In this document: in pieces, positions 30,269 through 42,259 of the stretch
How positions within the stretch are numbered: the first letter of the stretch is position 1
Layout of the letters: each line of letters starts with the position of its first letter
Assembly (NCBI GenBank): GCA_023014485.1
Contig: JAJOZX010002357.1
Span: 406,501-470,500, forward strand
Origin: Bathynomus jamesi
Taxonomy: Eukaryota; Arthropoda; Malacostraca; Isopoda; Cirolanidae
DNA length: 64,000 nt
Reading direction: 5' to 3'
Position numbers and translations under genes: made by a program
Notes under the pieces: model-generated
The model's database searches: none
Told to the model about the DNA's origin: nothing
What the model saw: the letters and a program-made list of their open reading frames with translations, nothing else

Positions 30269-31186
30269 AAGAAACCGAAGGATGTAGCTGCCGGTCGGGG
30301 TGGGTCGGGTGGTGTAAGTGCGGCTGAGTATATGGGTGGCGACGGGTATCGAAAGGTCTCGGGCAAGAAGGCTGCGAAGCCGAAGCCTGAGACCCCGGTT
30401 GCCCCTGTCAGGACCTCCAACCGCTTTCGTCTCCTGTGCTCGAAGGAGGAAGACGCCGTTTTGATTGGGGACTCGCAGATCAGGGGCCAGGAGAAGTACT
30501 TTGCTTCTGCAAACCGGGACAGGAGGAAGGTAAGGTGCTTACCCGGTCGGGGAACGGCGCACTTAAGGAAGGAGTTAGAGAAGCTGCGCGTGGCTAGTCG
30601 GAGGACTGGGATTGTTGTCCACGCTGGTGGCAACGACCTGTTCCTCAAAGGCGGTACGGTAGGTTTTACAGAAGGGATCATCACCGAGATCATGTCTCTT
30701 GCGGATGATCTAAAACTGAAGACAGACAGTTGAATGTCGATCGGTATTTTACCGCGGATGAATGCCAGTGACCACGCGCTCAGTAAGGTCATTGGCATCA
30801 ACGAGAGGGTGCAAGACTTGTGCGTCCCGCTGGGCGTGAGGTTTGTTGACCCGTTCGACGCGTTTTCGGGTAGGTGGGACCTGCATCAGAGGGATGGTGT
30901 CCACCTCAATGTTAAGGGTAAAGGTGTGCTAGGCACGCTGCTTGACCTGCACCTATACCGTATGGTGAGTTCAAGCCCGGGGATTGATGATGGGCCCCCA
31001 CTGAGGAGAGATGATGTTGAGCCGGTGGCGGACGTACCTTCAACTGAAGGGTGCGTCCATGTACAGGTAGGTGACCCTCCTTCCCCGTTGGAGGGGGCTC
31101 AGCCTCCTGCGGAGGTTGCCTCCTCGTTGGTGAGGAGCTCTTCAACTCCCGACAGCCCTGGCTGTTCGGGAAACGGGTCGTGCTAG
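30266..31186 (+). pseudogene. LINE ORF1, SGNH-hydrolase (esterase) domain
   Basis: Block I is VLIGDSQIRG with the nucleophile Ser, block III is VVHAGGNDL, and block V is DLHQRDGVHLN with the Asp and His of the triad, so all three catalytic residues are present. One in-frame TGA (30731-30733) splits the domain between block III and block V. Esterase domains are known in ORF1 of CR1 and related LINEs, where they may act on membranes or lipids. The C-terminal part is Pro/Ser-rich and ends at 31186, overlapping the start of ORF2 by a few bases. Confidence 0.8.
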
Positions 31187-32161
31187 TGGGCGGTCTGAAT
31201 AGGGAAGGCTTCCGACGCGCAGTGCTTTTTAATGCTAGGTCGATTAGGAATAAGTTTTGCGAGCTACGGGAGCTCTTAGCATCAGAATACCAGGATAGCG
31301 TTGCTATCACCGAGTCCTGGATTCATACTGATCGTAGGGACTACGTTGGGAAGTTCGAGATTCCCGGGTATAGAATGTCCGGTTAACTGTCAGTTCCGAT
31401 CGGAATGGGAGCTGCTTGGCGTCGATCTGAACGTGGGAGGGACGAACTATAGGTTAATCTTGGTGTACAGACCTCCGCATCTCCTCCTCGAGGATGATAC
31501 AGCCCTGTACACCGAACTCCGTAGCCTGCTAGGGGACAGGGTGTGTGTAGTTTTAGGAAACTTCAATTGTCGCGGCATAAACTGTGAAGTCAGGACTGCT
31601 GATGCCGAAGGGAGGAGGCTAGTTGACTTTGCTGATGAGAACTTCCTCACTCAGTGGGTCAATGGGCCTACACGAGGAGAAAGCGTTCTAGACTTAGTAT
31701 TCACGACCGAAGACAACCTCGTCACTGGCCTCACCGTTGACGAATCGTTGGGTGGGAGTGATCACGGTCTGATTAGGTTCTGTATCTGCGTCCCTCGGGT
31801 GAAGCGTAGTGACTTTAGAGGCAGTAAGCTCGATCTATGGCGGGCGGACTTTATTGGCCTCCAGGATAGCGTAGGTGAGATGGGGTTAGAGGTTGGTGGC
31901 GATGTTGAGGAAGTATGGAGTGCATTCCGGGACCAGTTTATGGTGCTGCAGTCTGCTGCCATACCCTCAAAACCGGTCACCCCTGCTTCGCAGCCTAAGT
32001 GGTTCAGTCGTGACATCGCTTCGGCTATCCGAAATAGGAAAGCTGAGTATAGGAGAGCGAAGGCCAATCGTTCCCATGAGAACACTGAGTCGTATGTCCG
32101 CCTGTGCAGAGAAGTGAAGGCGAAGGTTAGGCTAGCGAAACGTAACGATGGCGAAGGTTAG
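31180..32161 (+). pseudogene. LINE ORF2 endonuclease domain (catalytic Asp changed)
   Basis: VLFNARSIRNK (Asn) and VAITESWIHT (Glu) are followed by a frame change near 31385. Then come ILVYRPP, VVLGNFNCRGIN and LGGSDHGLI (Asp, His) of the APE-type nuclease. The usual GDFN motif reads GNFN, an Asp-to-Asn change at a catalytic position. A linker rich in Arg/Lys (KWFSRDIASAIRNRKAEYRR) follows and ends in a tandem repeat. Confidence 0.85.
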
Positions 32162-32450
32162 GCTAACGAAACGTAACGATGGCGAAGGTTAGGCTAGCGA
32201 AACGTAACGGTGGCGATGTTGAGGAAGTATGGAGTGCATTCCGGGACCAGTTTATGGTGCTGCAGTCTGCTGCCATACCCTCAAAACCGGTCAACCGTGT
32301 TTCAACGCAGCCTAAGTGGTTCAGTCGTGACATCACTTCGCCTATCCGAAATAGGAAAGCTGCGTATAGGAGGGCGAAGGCCAATCGTTCCCATGAGAAC
32401 ACTGAGTCGTATGTCCGCCTGTGCAGAGAAGTGAAGGCGAAGGTTAGGTG
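32121..32450 (+). repeat. 31-bp triplication and about 240-bp duplication inside ORF2
   Basis: The unit CGAAGGTTAGGCTAGCGAAA... occurs at 32121, 32152 and 32183 (period 31). The segment 32210-32450 then repeats 31897-32148 (GDVEEVWSAFRDQFMVLQSA through RLCREVKAKVR). As 31 is not a multiple of three, the triplication alone shifts the frame. Confidence 0.9.
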
Positions 32451-32475
32451 AGCGAAACGTAACGATGAACTCCGG

Positions 32476-34111
32476 GTGGCAAGCGGCGTTCTGCGGACCT
32501 CCTACGCGGACATCGCTAGTGTGCTGAATGAGTACTTTGCGAGAGTGTTCACCAGGGAAGACACCCGCGTCATCCCCGAGCCAGGCGTTAGGCACGAAGG
32601 TGCTGGCCTGGATAGTGTTCGGTGTACCGCGACAGTCGTTGCCGATAGAATAGACAAACTGAGCGCGTTTAAGGCTCCTGGGCCAGACCAGTTCCTCCCC
32701 AGAGTGTTGCGGGAGGTGCGCGACCAGCTGGCTCCCCACCTGGCTACAGTCTTCAACAAATCGTTGGAGACGGGCCAGGTGCCTGGTGGCTGGAGGGAAG
32801 CCAACGTGACCCCTATCTTTAAGAAAGGGGATCACGAAAGTCCAGAGAACTATCGTCCCATTAGTTTCACTTCGATTGTAGGTAAATTATTAGAGGGGAT
32901 AATAGCGGATAGGATCGTTGACCATTTGGATTCCTACAAGCTGCTTGGGGACTCCCAACATGGGTTTAGACGGCATAGGTCGTGTCTCACCAACTTGCTC
33001 GAGTTTTTCCACGTCATGTTGAGTGAGTATGATAAGAGTAGGGCGATTGGTATACTTTATTTCGACTTTGAGAAAGCCTTTGATAAGGTACCTCACCGCC
33101 GGCTAATGGTCAAAGTGCGCGCGCTGGGTATCGGTGGGGAAGTAGGTAGGTGGATTGAAAACTGGCTGAAGAATAGGCGGCAGAGGGTTGTAATTAAAGG
33201 GGCTAGTTCGGGTTGGGCCTCGGTCACTAGCGGGGTTCCTCAGGGTTCCGTTTTGGGGCCACTGTTGTTTATCATTTACATAAATGATATCGACGGTGGC
33301 ATCGTCAGTCGGATCGCCAAATTCGCTGATAACACCAGGCTTGGGGCCAATGTTGGGACGCCCGAAGCGATCGAGCAACTGCGTGCGGACCTACGTAGGA
33401 TAGGAGAGTGGTCCGAAAAATGGCAAATGCCGTTTAACTTGGGCAAATGCAAAGTGATGCACATTGGCTACGCCAATCCCAAGTCGGACTATTCGATGTT
33501 GGGGAGCAATATCGAGGCCACTAATTTGGAAAAGGACTTGGGTGTGCTAATTAGCAGCGACATTAAATTTACGAAACAGTGCGTAAAAGAAAGCCCAGAA
33601 GCTGTTGGGTTAAATCAAGAGGCAATTTCGATTTCGGAACAAGGAGAGTGTGCTCTCTCTGTACAATTCTCTGGTTCGGCCGCACCTGGAGTATGCTGTG
33701 CAGTTTTGGTCGCTCACCCTCAGGAGTGATATTGAGAGGCTGGAGCGAGTCCAGGCGAGGGCCACAAAGTTAATCCCTTCCGTTAGGCATATGGGCTACA
33801 GTCGATGCTTACGCGCCCTGAATTTGTTTTCGCTGGAAACTCGGAGGCTGCGCGGTCAACTCATCGAGGTTTTCAAGTTCTTACGCAGGTTCAACAATGT
33901 CGATTTTAGAAGCATGTTTAGTTTAAATGATAACCCAACTCGCAACAATGGTTGGAAGTTGAATTTGAAACGGTTTAGGACTAGTGTGTTTGCGAATTAC
34001 TTTACGTATAAGATCTGTGACACGTGGAACAGGCTACCTTCAGAAGTTGTGAACAGTTCTTCTGTTGATCTGTTCAAGAAAAAGTTAGACCGAATCTTGC
34101 ACACTATTTGA
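32476..34111 (+). pseudogene. LINE ORF2 reverse transcriptase
   Basis: RT motifs in order: VTPIFKKGD, NYRPISFTSIVGKLLEGI, SQHGFRRHRSCLTNLL, GILYFDFEKAFDKVPH (first Asp), SGVPQGSVLGPLLFIIYIND, KFADNTRLGA, then EWSEKWQMPFNLGKCKVMHIG. The catalytic FADD pair reads FADN, which should abolish polymerisation. A frameshift near 33590-33650 leads into YNSLVRPHLEYAVQFWS, TRRLRGQLIEVFKFLRR and ICDTWNRLPSEVV, the CR1-type C-terminus, ending at 34111. Confidence 0.92.
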
Positions 34112-34204
34112 GGATGTATGAATTTTTCCCTGGCACCCGTTGCTATTGGTACCTCCTCGGTATGGGCCGCAAGGCCTTTTGAGGTACTACTGTTCCTTGT
34201 AACT

Positions 34205-34345
<141 letters not shown>

Positions 34346-34450
34346 AGAAACGACATAAGTGTTAAGGAACGTTTCTGCACACGTTTCTATTCATTTATAT
34401 ACTGCGCGGTCATTGCAGTTATATGCATATATATATATATATATATATAT

Positions 34451-37164
34451 TAGTGATGTAGCGGTTGTCATTTTTCATAGCTCTGCGTTTACGGTTATGT
34501 ACCCTATAACATCATAATATTACCTAAGAATAAACAACACAATAAAATATCGCGTTTTAGCCACACTTTTCACACTACAATATAATGACTATAATCTAAA
34601 CTGTAAAAAGTGTTTCCAGGATGCGGGACGAGGACCCAACGCGTTTTGCATCCCACCAATCACTTTCCCCAACCACCGCCCATTCGAAAATGGTGTATAT
34701 AATTATAATATATATATACACACACACACACGCACTATTTAATCCTTATATTTAAATTGAATTGCTGGGAGGCTATATTTCAAAAATAAAAGTTTTTCAG
34801 CTTTGTCCCCCTTCAGCCTATTCCTTTTTTCATCGTAAATGATCCCTGCTCCACTAAATAATTGTTCACTAGGAACACTTGAGGGAGGACATCTAAGGTA
34901 TGTCCGAGCCAGTTTGCTCAAATTTTTGTATTTCTTTTGATTTGACCTCCACCAAGCCAAAGCATCATCTTCTTGTCCAACCCTTTTCTCATTGTGATAT
35001 TTCTCTATCATTTTTTGCGAGTCTCTGTTTGACTCAGTTTCGGTCTTGTCATCACTACTGGAAGCCAATAGAGCACTCATTGAGTCCATTATTGTTATTG
35101 ATTTACTCGTAGAAGCTGATGCCTGGCCTAAACCAATCAGTGGTTTCTTTGCCGGTGGTTCACTGGCTGTCTCCGAGTCCGATGATGTTTGAGTCTTGTC
35201 CATTTCATCACAAAGATATCCCAATTTTTTCTGAACACCTTTTGTGACATGTGAAGCGGAAAAAGTTTTTGCTTTGTACCTTGGATCCAAATAGGTAGCC
35301 AAAGAATACATGTCATTTGCTTCTAGGCCATCAAATCTCCTTGCTAGCTCTGTGTGCATTATCTCCTTCATTGTTTTGAGTCTACGATCAACTTTAGAAT
35401 CACCACTTCGAGGTTGCAGCACATTTTTCAAGGAAACGACGAGGGGAATAACCTCAGATATGGAAGAGGTGCAACTACTCAATCCTTTTGTGATATCATC
35501 GAATGGTTCCAGCACAGCCACACAGTTTGACAAGAGAGTGAAGTCGACGTTAGTGAGTTGTTGCATTTTGGAGTTAGCAGCGCTACATAGACTCGGTGGT
35601 TCCTTGAACTTCAGTGTTCTCTGCATCATGTGATAAGTGCTGTTCCACCGTGTGGCGACATCATGAATGACTGTAGGTTCAGGTTGATCTAAGCGTTTCT
35701 GAATTTTTTTTTAACTCATCCTGCGCCATCGTAGAATGGTTGAAATGAGTAGCGATGGATCGAAGTTTAGCTAGTCACTGAGAGATTTTTGTGAGGATAA
35801 TCCACTTTTGATTACAAGTTGCAGTTTATGAAAATGCAATCGATATTATGGACGCCAGTGAGAAACAAAGCTTTTATCATGTTTGCTCCTGAGTCGCGCA
35901 TTACATAATGGATGGATGAATGGGCAATATACCACTTCTGAAGCATCTGCTCAAATTTTTCTGACAAGTATTCTCCAGTGTGGCGATCTTCAGGTGGCAT
36001 TACGCTGAGCACCAAATTGGTTCACTTGAAGTCTTGATTCACTGCATGGCATGTCAAAGAGAGTAAAGACACTCCAGCAGACGTGTCTGACCATGCATCC
36101 GTTATCAATGATACTTTCGAATCTTTTAGAGGCTCAAGAATTTTGAACACTTTCTTTGAAACAAAGTCATGGATATCGTTGCACACAAGATCAGTGTAGA
36201 ACTGACGCTGTTTCACCTTATACTGTGGAGCTGTTTCAGCCATGAGTCTCATGAAACCTAAGTCCTCAACGTGGCTGAATGGCAAGTCATCCATTATTAT
36301 CATTTCGGCTATGCGATAGTCCAGTGATTTTGATTTGGAATGATTCGCATCCCAAATTTTGACTTTTTCGAAGCAACTTTCAATCGTCTGATTCGTTTCT
36401 TTCACTGCGCACTTCATTTCCTGTAGGGGTAAGAGACACTTTTGATTCCTTTTTCTTCGACTGTTCATTAGTTTCATTTTCACTAGATATCACTTCATTA
36501 TATTCCTTCTTGTGCATTGAACGCAGATGGTTTTTTTAAGTTAGTGGTACTCCTTCCCTTTCGTGAATAGTTCTTATTACATATGATACACTTCCCTACA
36601 TCGTTTGACACTCTCGAGAAGTACTTCCACACTGCACTCATAGATCGCTCCATGATAGTTGCACCACAGTCTAACACTTTACTAATGGGTTGAAGCACGT
36701 AACGTTACAAAGGTAGCGACGGAGAGCTAGCGCAACACAACCATCCTCACTCGTGTCTGAACAGATACTGAAGCTGGTGCTTTACTTTAGTTTGTAACGT
36801 AGTGAAGGTTGCCTAATTTCTACTAAAAAAAATTGAGTATTTTTTTAGCTTTTTTAATCAACAGTAATTATACATCATCATTGCTTTATTAAATACAATT
36901 AAAATAAGGCTTTTCTAGCCACCTAGCGTTGATAACTTACATAATGCATCTAACCATCCAATCCAATTAGCAATTCTAGACATGTCGCAATTAGGGTGTA
37001 GTAAACTTTTACTTTTTTGCACCCTTGAGTGAAGGCATGAGGCATGACGGGAACAGCATTTGGCGAGGTTTATAGCATTTATAGTTATTCGGTTGCCCTA
37101 GTAAGAAGATATCCTCAAACAACCGCACTGATAAATGCGGTTGCGGACAACCGCTACATCACTA
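34451..37164 (-). mobile_element. hAT transposon, 2.7 kb, BED-finger type
   Basis: Ends TAGTGATGTAGCGGTTGTC and GACAACCGCTACATCACTA are perfect inverted repeats. Flanks ATATATAT on both sides agree with an 8-bp duplication, but lie in AT repeats. Subterminal GCGGTT words (right end) may be transposase sites. The transposase occupies 34739-36698 on the minus strand. A diverged deletion derivative is at 38958-40200. Confidence 0.9.
34739..36698 (-). pseudogene. hAT transposase (BED finger, RNase-H fold, dimerisation), frameshifted
   Basis: From 36698: a BED zinc finger (AVWKYFSRVSNDVGKCIICN with CxxC, then HLRSMH in the next frame after a one-base slip in an A-run near 36530). Next come SLITDAWSDTSAG (first Asp), RDSGANMIKA (second Asp), a damaged stretch 35635-35812, the insertion domain (SLATYLDPRYKAK), and LRCPPSSVPSEQLFSGAGII with the catalytic Glu, ending KYKD at 34739. 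At least three frame changes. The order and about 650-codon span are normal for the ZBED1/hobo-like branch. It would move the element via the TIRs described above. Confidence 0.88.
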
Positions 37165-37265
37165 ATATATATACACACACACACATATATATATATATGT
37201 TAAACAACACAGACCGTGTTTAACATATAAGTTTCTCAGGGGACCATTCTGAGTTTGTATATATA

Positions 37266-38193
37266 CAGGGTGGGCGGAAAGTAGCTCCCTATTTTGGATT
37301 GGTAAAAAAATACGTATATTATCCATTTATTTCAGAAGAAATAATATGAAAAGGTAGGCATACATGGTAGGTTTTCTCTAAAATTCAATGTGGGCTCCAA
37401 CTCTTTCCACCAGCTTCTGGAGCCGCCCAGGAATGGCGTCCACTGACTTTAGCAGGAACTCCGGCGGGATGGAGGACATGACTTCCCGAATTCGGTCCTC
37501 CAGTTCTTCCAATGTCCTCGGTTTGGTGCGGTAGACTTCTTCCTTTACCCACCCCCAAAGAAAGAAGTCGCACGGTTACCGCTGAAAAACGGCAGAATCG
37601 GTTCAGTGTAACGGTGTGGTGTGGTATGACCTCAGATCAGGTTGTGGGCCCGTTCCTTCTGCGCAACACCATGAATGCTGAACGGTACCTTGCTATGTTG
37701 CGAAACGAGGTCTGGCCGGTTGTCAGCACATGGGAGAACATCGACGATCTGATATTTATGCAAGATGGCGCCCCTCCGCACTTCGCTCTTGTTGTCCGTG
37801 AGTGGCTGGATGCCCACTTCCCTGGGCGTTGGATGGGTCGTCGTGGTCCACATCAATGGCCAGCCAGGAGCCCCGACTTGACACCGTGCGACTTCTTTCT
37901 TTGGGGGTGGGTAAAGGAAGAAGTCTACCGCACCAAACCGAGGACATTGGAAGAACTGGAGGACCGAATTCGGGAAGTCATGTCCTCCATCCCGCCGGAG
38001 TTCCTGCTAAAGTCAGTGGACGCCATTCCTGGGCGGCTCCAGAAGCTGGTGGAAAGAGTTGGAGCCCACATTGAATTTTAGAGAAAACCTACCATGTATG
38101 CCTACCTTTTCATATTATTTCTTCTGAAATAAATGGATAATATACGTATTTTTTTACCAATCCAAAATAGGGAGCTACTTTCCGCCCACCCTG
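37266..38193 (+). mobile_element. Non-autonomous mariner with inverted 3' end, copy 2
   Basis: Same rearranged structure as 3153-4076 but in opposite orientation. TA flanks and identical TIRs. The left 300 bp (37266-37575) is the inverted 3' end and the right 620 bp the transposase 3' half. Very few differences from copy 1, so both transposed fairly recently. Confidence 0.92.
37560..38081 (+). pseudogene. Mariner transposase 3' half, open frame
   Basis: The frame is uninterrupted from about KRQNRFSVTVWCGM through GPFLLRNTMNAERYLAMLRN, IFMQDGAPPHFALVVREWLD, WPARSPDLTPCDFFLWGWVK to GAHIEF. Second and third catalytic Asp are present, but the first Asp and both DNA-binding helices are missing. 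The open frame that starts upstream at 37512 reads through the inversion junction and is artificial. Confidence 0.85.
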
Positions 38194-38389
38194 TATATAT
38201 ATATATATATATTATATATGAATACCTTCTTCAGTACAACTTTAAAGAACACATAATGTTCTGCAAAGTTCCTGTAAAACCGCAAATTATATAAGAACTG
38301 GTGTACATGTGCATCTATTTATGCGCACATTCATATTTCATTGGATGCACTACACACATGCACAAAAAAAAATTGCCACTCTTCGTGAA

Positions 38390-38490
38390 TCGTTGAAAGC
38401 GAAGTGTGGGCATTACAACAGCACATAAATATATATTTTCTTTTGCAGCAAAAAAGCATATACTTTTGCTTATTACGATAATATATATAT
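38390..38490 (-). mobile_element. PLE 5'-region fragment (repeat pair with 41200-41285)
   Basis: CTTTTGCAGCAAAAAAGCAT, then ACTTTTGCTTATTACGATAA, is the reverse complement of 41222-41285, which leads into PLE RT fragments. No coding sequence is retained here. Confidence 0.4.
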
Positions 38491-38509
38491 ATATATATAT
38501 ATACGATCA

Positions 38510-38690
38510 GGGCCCATAGTTCAGTGGGTAACAACTTCTCCTTTTGAGGCGAATTGAAAACATTAAGGTCGGGGTTTCAACTGTTGATGTTGCTGGTTAA
38601 TAATAATGAAGGAGTTATTGCAATGGGACGAGTTCGTCTGCCTCGATCGTTCTGGTGCCAACTTCTGGCCCTTTGATTGATTATAATATA
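38510..38690 (+). repeat. tRNA-like / SINE-like segment
   Basis: GGGCCCATAGTTCAGTGGGT resembles a tRNA 5' half with a Pol III A-box (TAGTTCAGTGG). GGGGTTTCAACT about 50 bases later could be a decayed B-box. An unrelated 3' part follows to an AT tract. A full cloverleaf does not form convincingly. Confidence 0.4.
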
Positions 38691-38839
38691 TATATACTAT
38701 ATATCCTTTTTTAAGTTCCCCTTCCCTTAAATCTTTTCATGTGGAGGGAGGACTGATGTGTTAATTATAAAACTTAATGAGGAAATGAATTTATCTTCGA
38801 CGTTTTTTGCTTTTCCTTATTTTGAGAACAACTTTTTCC

Positions 38840-38927
38840 ATTTATCAAACCGAGTTGGCGAATTTTTGGTTTAATTTGGTTTTGCCTGCGACAGTTTGTC
38901 CCTAACTAACTAACTAACTTACTATAT
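38840..38927 (-). repeat. Repeat pair with 41095-41200 ending in TTAG units
   Basis: CAAACCGAGTTGGCGAATTT, then CGACAGTTTGTCCCTAACTA, is the reverse complement of 41140-41195. Both copies end in TTAG/CTAA tetranucleotides and then AT tracts. It probably belongs to the same PLE family as 41284-42147. Confidence 0.5.
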
Positions 38928-38957
38928 ATATATATATTATATATAATATATATATAT

Positions 38958-40193
38958 TAGTGATGTAGCGGATGTCATTTTTTTCACATCCGCGGATGCG
39001 GATGCGGATGAGGATGTTTGATTTCAACATCCGCGGATGCGGATGCGGATGTCTACATTTTCGTTATTTTTAGGATATATTCGAGATTTGTTGTGTTTAA
39101 CGTATATAATAAGTTATTATATAGAGAGAGCTGTAGCTATAATGTAGTATAATTGATTAATTGTACAATAATTGCTGTACTTTTCCCTGAACATATAAAA
39201 TAATAGCAAGCATCTAACTAATATAGAAATCAATTAGTGAATTCGTCTGCAAATAAATTCGTTATATTTTGTTGAGTTTCAGCCACAATTAGAAACCATA
39301 ATTGTGTTACCCGACCTCTTTCCCCAACCTCCACCCTTATAGAAAGAGATCTTTAATTAGCTTGATAACTATTTATATTAAGTTTAAAGTTTTATTAGGC
39401 ATATTTATAAATGAGTAATTAAAATAAAGTAAACTAAGATGTTCATCGTTTAATATTCAAACTTAATTATAGGAAGGTTATGCTTAAGGAACATTAATTT
39501 TTCTGCCTTTTCTGCTGCCAGTCTGTTTCTCTTTTCATCATATATTAATCCAGCACTGCTAAATAATCTCTCGCTTGGTACGCTTGTTGGAGGACGTGCT
39601 AAATGTTTCCTTGCAAGTTTACTCAAGTATGGATAGATATTCTGCGTATTTTTCCACCAACTAATAGGATTGTCACATGCAGCCAGGCGTTTTTCTTGGT
39701 GATAGCTCTCGATCATTTTTACTACATCTTTTGACATCGCGTAGGTCTCGTCATCGCTGCTTGACTCAAGAAACTGAGAGAGAGATTCTGTGATAGATTT
39801 GCTTGTTGAAGGTGTTGGTTCTGTCACTGAAACTTTTATTCTTTTGGTGGGTGGCGAAGCGACAGATTCAAGAGATTGAAGCTCTTCAACTGCTTTGCCA
39901 AGTGATGATTTAACTCGTTCTAATGTACTAGGTGAAAACAACTTAGCTTTGTAACGTGGATCTAAGTAGGTTGCAAGAGAGTAACTTTATACAAGAACAG
40001 CCTCTCGTCTTGTCGCTTGCATCACTTTTGCGCACAATGAACTAGTTCTATTATTATAGTAGAATTTGATAATTTCCGCTTATTAATGACGTTTTATCTC
40101 AACGGTCCACATCCGCACGACATCCGCAGTCCAAAGTGCGGATGCGGATGCGAGAAAATGTGCGGATGTTCCGCGGATGCGGATGTGACCTAC

Positions 40194-40200
<7 letters not shown>
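38958..40200 (-). mobile_element. hAT deletion derivative, 1.2 kb, GCGGAT subterminal repeats
   Basis: Ends TAGTGATGTAGCGGATGTC and GTGACCTACATCACTA are inverted. Several GCGGAT hexamers lie within 100 bp of each end (38984-39055 and 40104-40195). AT repeats flank both sides. It keeps only the transposase C-terminus. Confidence 0.85.
39450..39983 (-). pseudogene. hAT transposase C-terminus
   Basis: 178 codons run from YSLATYLDPRYKAKLFSPST through ISWWKNTQNIYPYLSKLARK to RPPTSVPSERLFSSAGLIYD (catalytic Glu) and the end NLPIIKFEY. It is alignable along its length with the 34739-35629 protein but clearly diverged, so it belongs to a sister family. Everything upstream of the insertion domain was deleted. 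Confidence 0.85.

Positions 40201-40258
<58 letters not shown>
40201..40258. repeat. (AT)n microsatellite between hAT and mariner
   Basis: About 29 AT units joining two transposon ends. Confidence 0.95.
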
Positions 40259-41141
<883 letters not shown>

Positions 41142-41283
41142 CTGTCGCAAGCAAAACTAAATTAAACCAAAAATTCGCCAACTCGGTTTGATAAATATTT
41201 ATTACGATTATATATATATATATATATATTTATCGTAATAAGCAAAAGTATATGCTTTTTTGCTGCAAAAGAAAATAAATATT

Positions 41284-41437
41284 TGGCAAGATTATACGAG
41301 GGCAAGCTATATGATGCCAGAATAGGCCTCAAAGGAATTCCGGGTTTGTGTATCTTAGGGCCTAAGATACACAAACCCGGAATTCCTTTGAGGTCTATTC
41401 TGGTATCATATAGCTTGCCCTCGTATAATCTTGCCAA

Positions 41438-41479
<42 letters not shown>

Positions 41480-41561
41480 TTGGCAAGATTATACGAGGGC
41501 AAGCTATATGATGCCAGAATAGGCCTCAAAGGAATTCCGGGTTTGTGTATCTTAGGGCCTG
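41284..41561. mobile_element. Three short PLE RT fragments in alternating orientation
   Basis: A 75-80 bp piece encoding PKIHKPGIPLRPILASYSLP plus SYNLAKF occurs at 41284-41360 (minus), 41361-41438 (plus) and 41477-41558 (minus). The same coding piece is also in the longer frame at 42044-42118. The first pair forms a hairpin with almost no loop. Confidence 0.8.
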
Positions 41562-42147
41562 CATTTTAAAATTCCAGTTTTTAATTTCTGTAAACCCCGC
41601 TTTTTGTTGCCGTTTGAAAAATTATTGTCAGATTTTAAGTCACAACCCATTAAAGATAATTTTAACAGGTTTTCTTCAGAAATGTCAAATGTTGTGAATA
41701 ATTTGTTTCAAAAAGTTAACTGCAGCCATAATTCTATCATATTCCGGAAATCTGATGTTTGTGTTCTTCGCGATCTGTCCCGTAACCCTAACATTTTAGT
41801 TACTAGGCCAGATAAGGGTAGGGGTGTTGTAATTCTCAATCGTGAGGATTATGTTAATAAAACCTTAGAATTGTTAAAAGATGGTTCGAAATTTAAACTA
41901 ATTAAGGATTGTGCTAAAATTGTAATCTTACGGCTTGAGGATAAAATTAATAGGTTACTGTCATCTTTGAAAACTAAAAAAGCAATAGATGTGATAACTT
42001 ATAAAAAACTTTTTGCAACGGGATGTGATCTGGGACGATTATATAGTCTCCCTAAGATACACAAACCCGGAATTCCTTTGAGGCCTATTCTGGCATCATA
42101 TAATCTTGCCAAATTTTTGGTTAGTTTGCTTTCCCCTTTCTCCAAAA
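41562..42147 (+). pseudogene. PLE reverse transcriptase N-terminal region
   Basis: About 195 open codons. ILVTRPDKGRGVVILNREDY is the PLE RT core entry (in the family, TKADKGN.VVI....Y). Later comes GRLYSLPKIHKPGIPLRPIL, with the PLE-specific LPKIHKP..PLRPI motif, then ASYNLAKFLVSLLSPFSKN. A 14-bp deletion removes part of SYSLPSYN relative to the short copies nearby. It ends at an AT tract before the catalytic YxDD motif, so palm and GIY-YIG are missing. Confidence 0.88.
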
Positions 42148-42178
<31 letters not shown>

Positions 42179-42259
42179 CTCTAAGGTTATCCAGTTTTAT
42201 CCCAAAAGCTCAAATGAAACAACTAATGTTATTTTCAAAATAAAAAAATGAACCAATAG

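Larger units (their letters stand above)
28174..34200 (+). mobile_element. CR1-like LINE, nearly full length, inactivated
   Basis: Order on the plus strand: a GC-rich 5' region (28174-29119) with a poly-C run at 29058-29077, ORF1 (zinc-knuckle/coiled coil, then SGNH esterase), ORF2 (endonuclease, then RT), and a short 3' UTR (34112-34200) before CT/CA/AT microsatellites. ORF1 esterase plus APE-type endonuclease plus RT is the CR1-group layout. A 3' fragment of another LINE is inserted at about 29640-30268. The left boundary is an estimate, since I see no target duplication. Confidence 0.75.

Noticed and set aside
30256..30801. 181-codon minus-strand frame
   Set aside because: It is antisense to the LINE SGNH esterase domain, whose catalytic blocks are clear on the plus strand.
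37512..38081. A 189-codon open frame that looks like a complete small transposase
   Set aside because: Its first 20 or so codons come from the inverted 3' end; the frame crosses the inversion junction and has no natural start.
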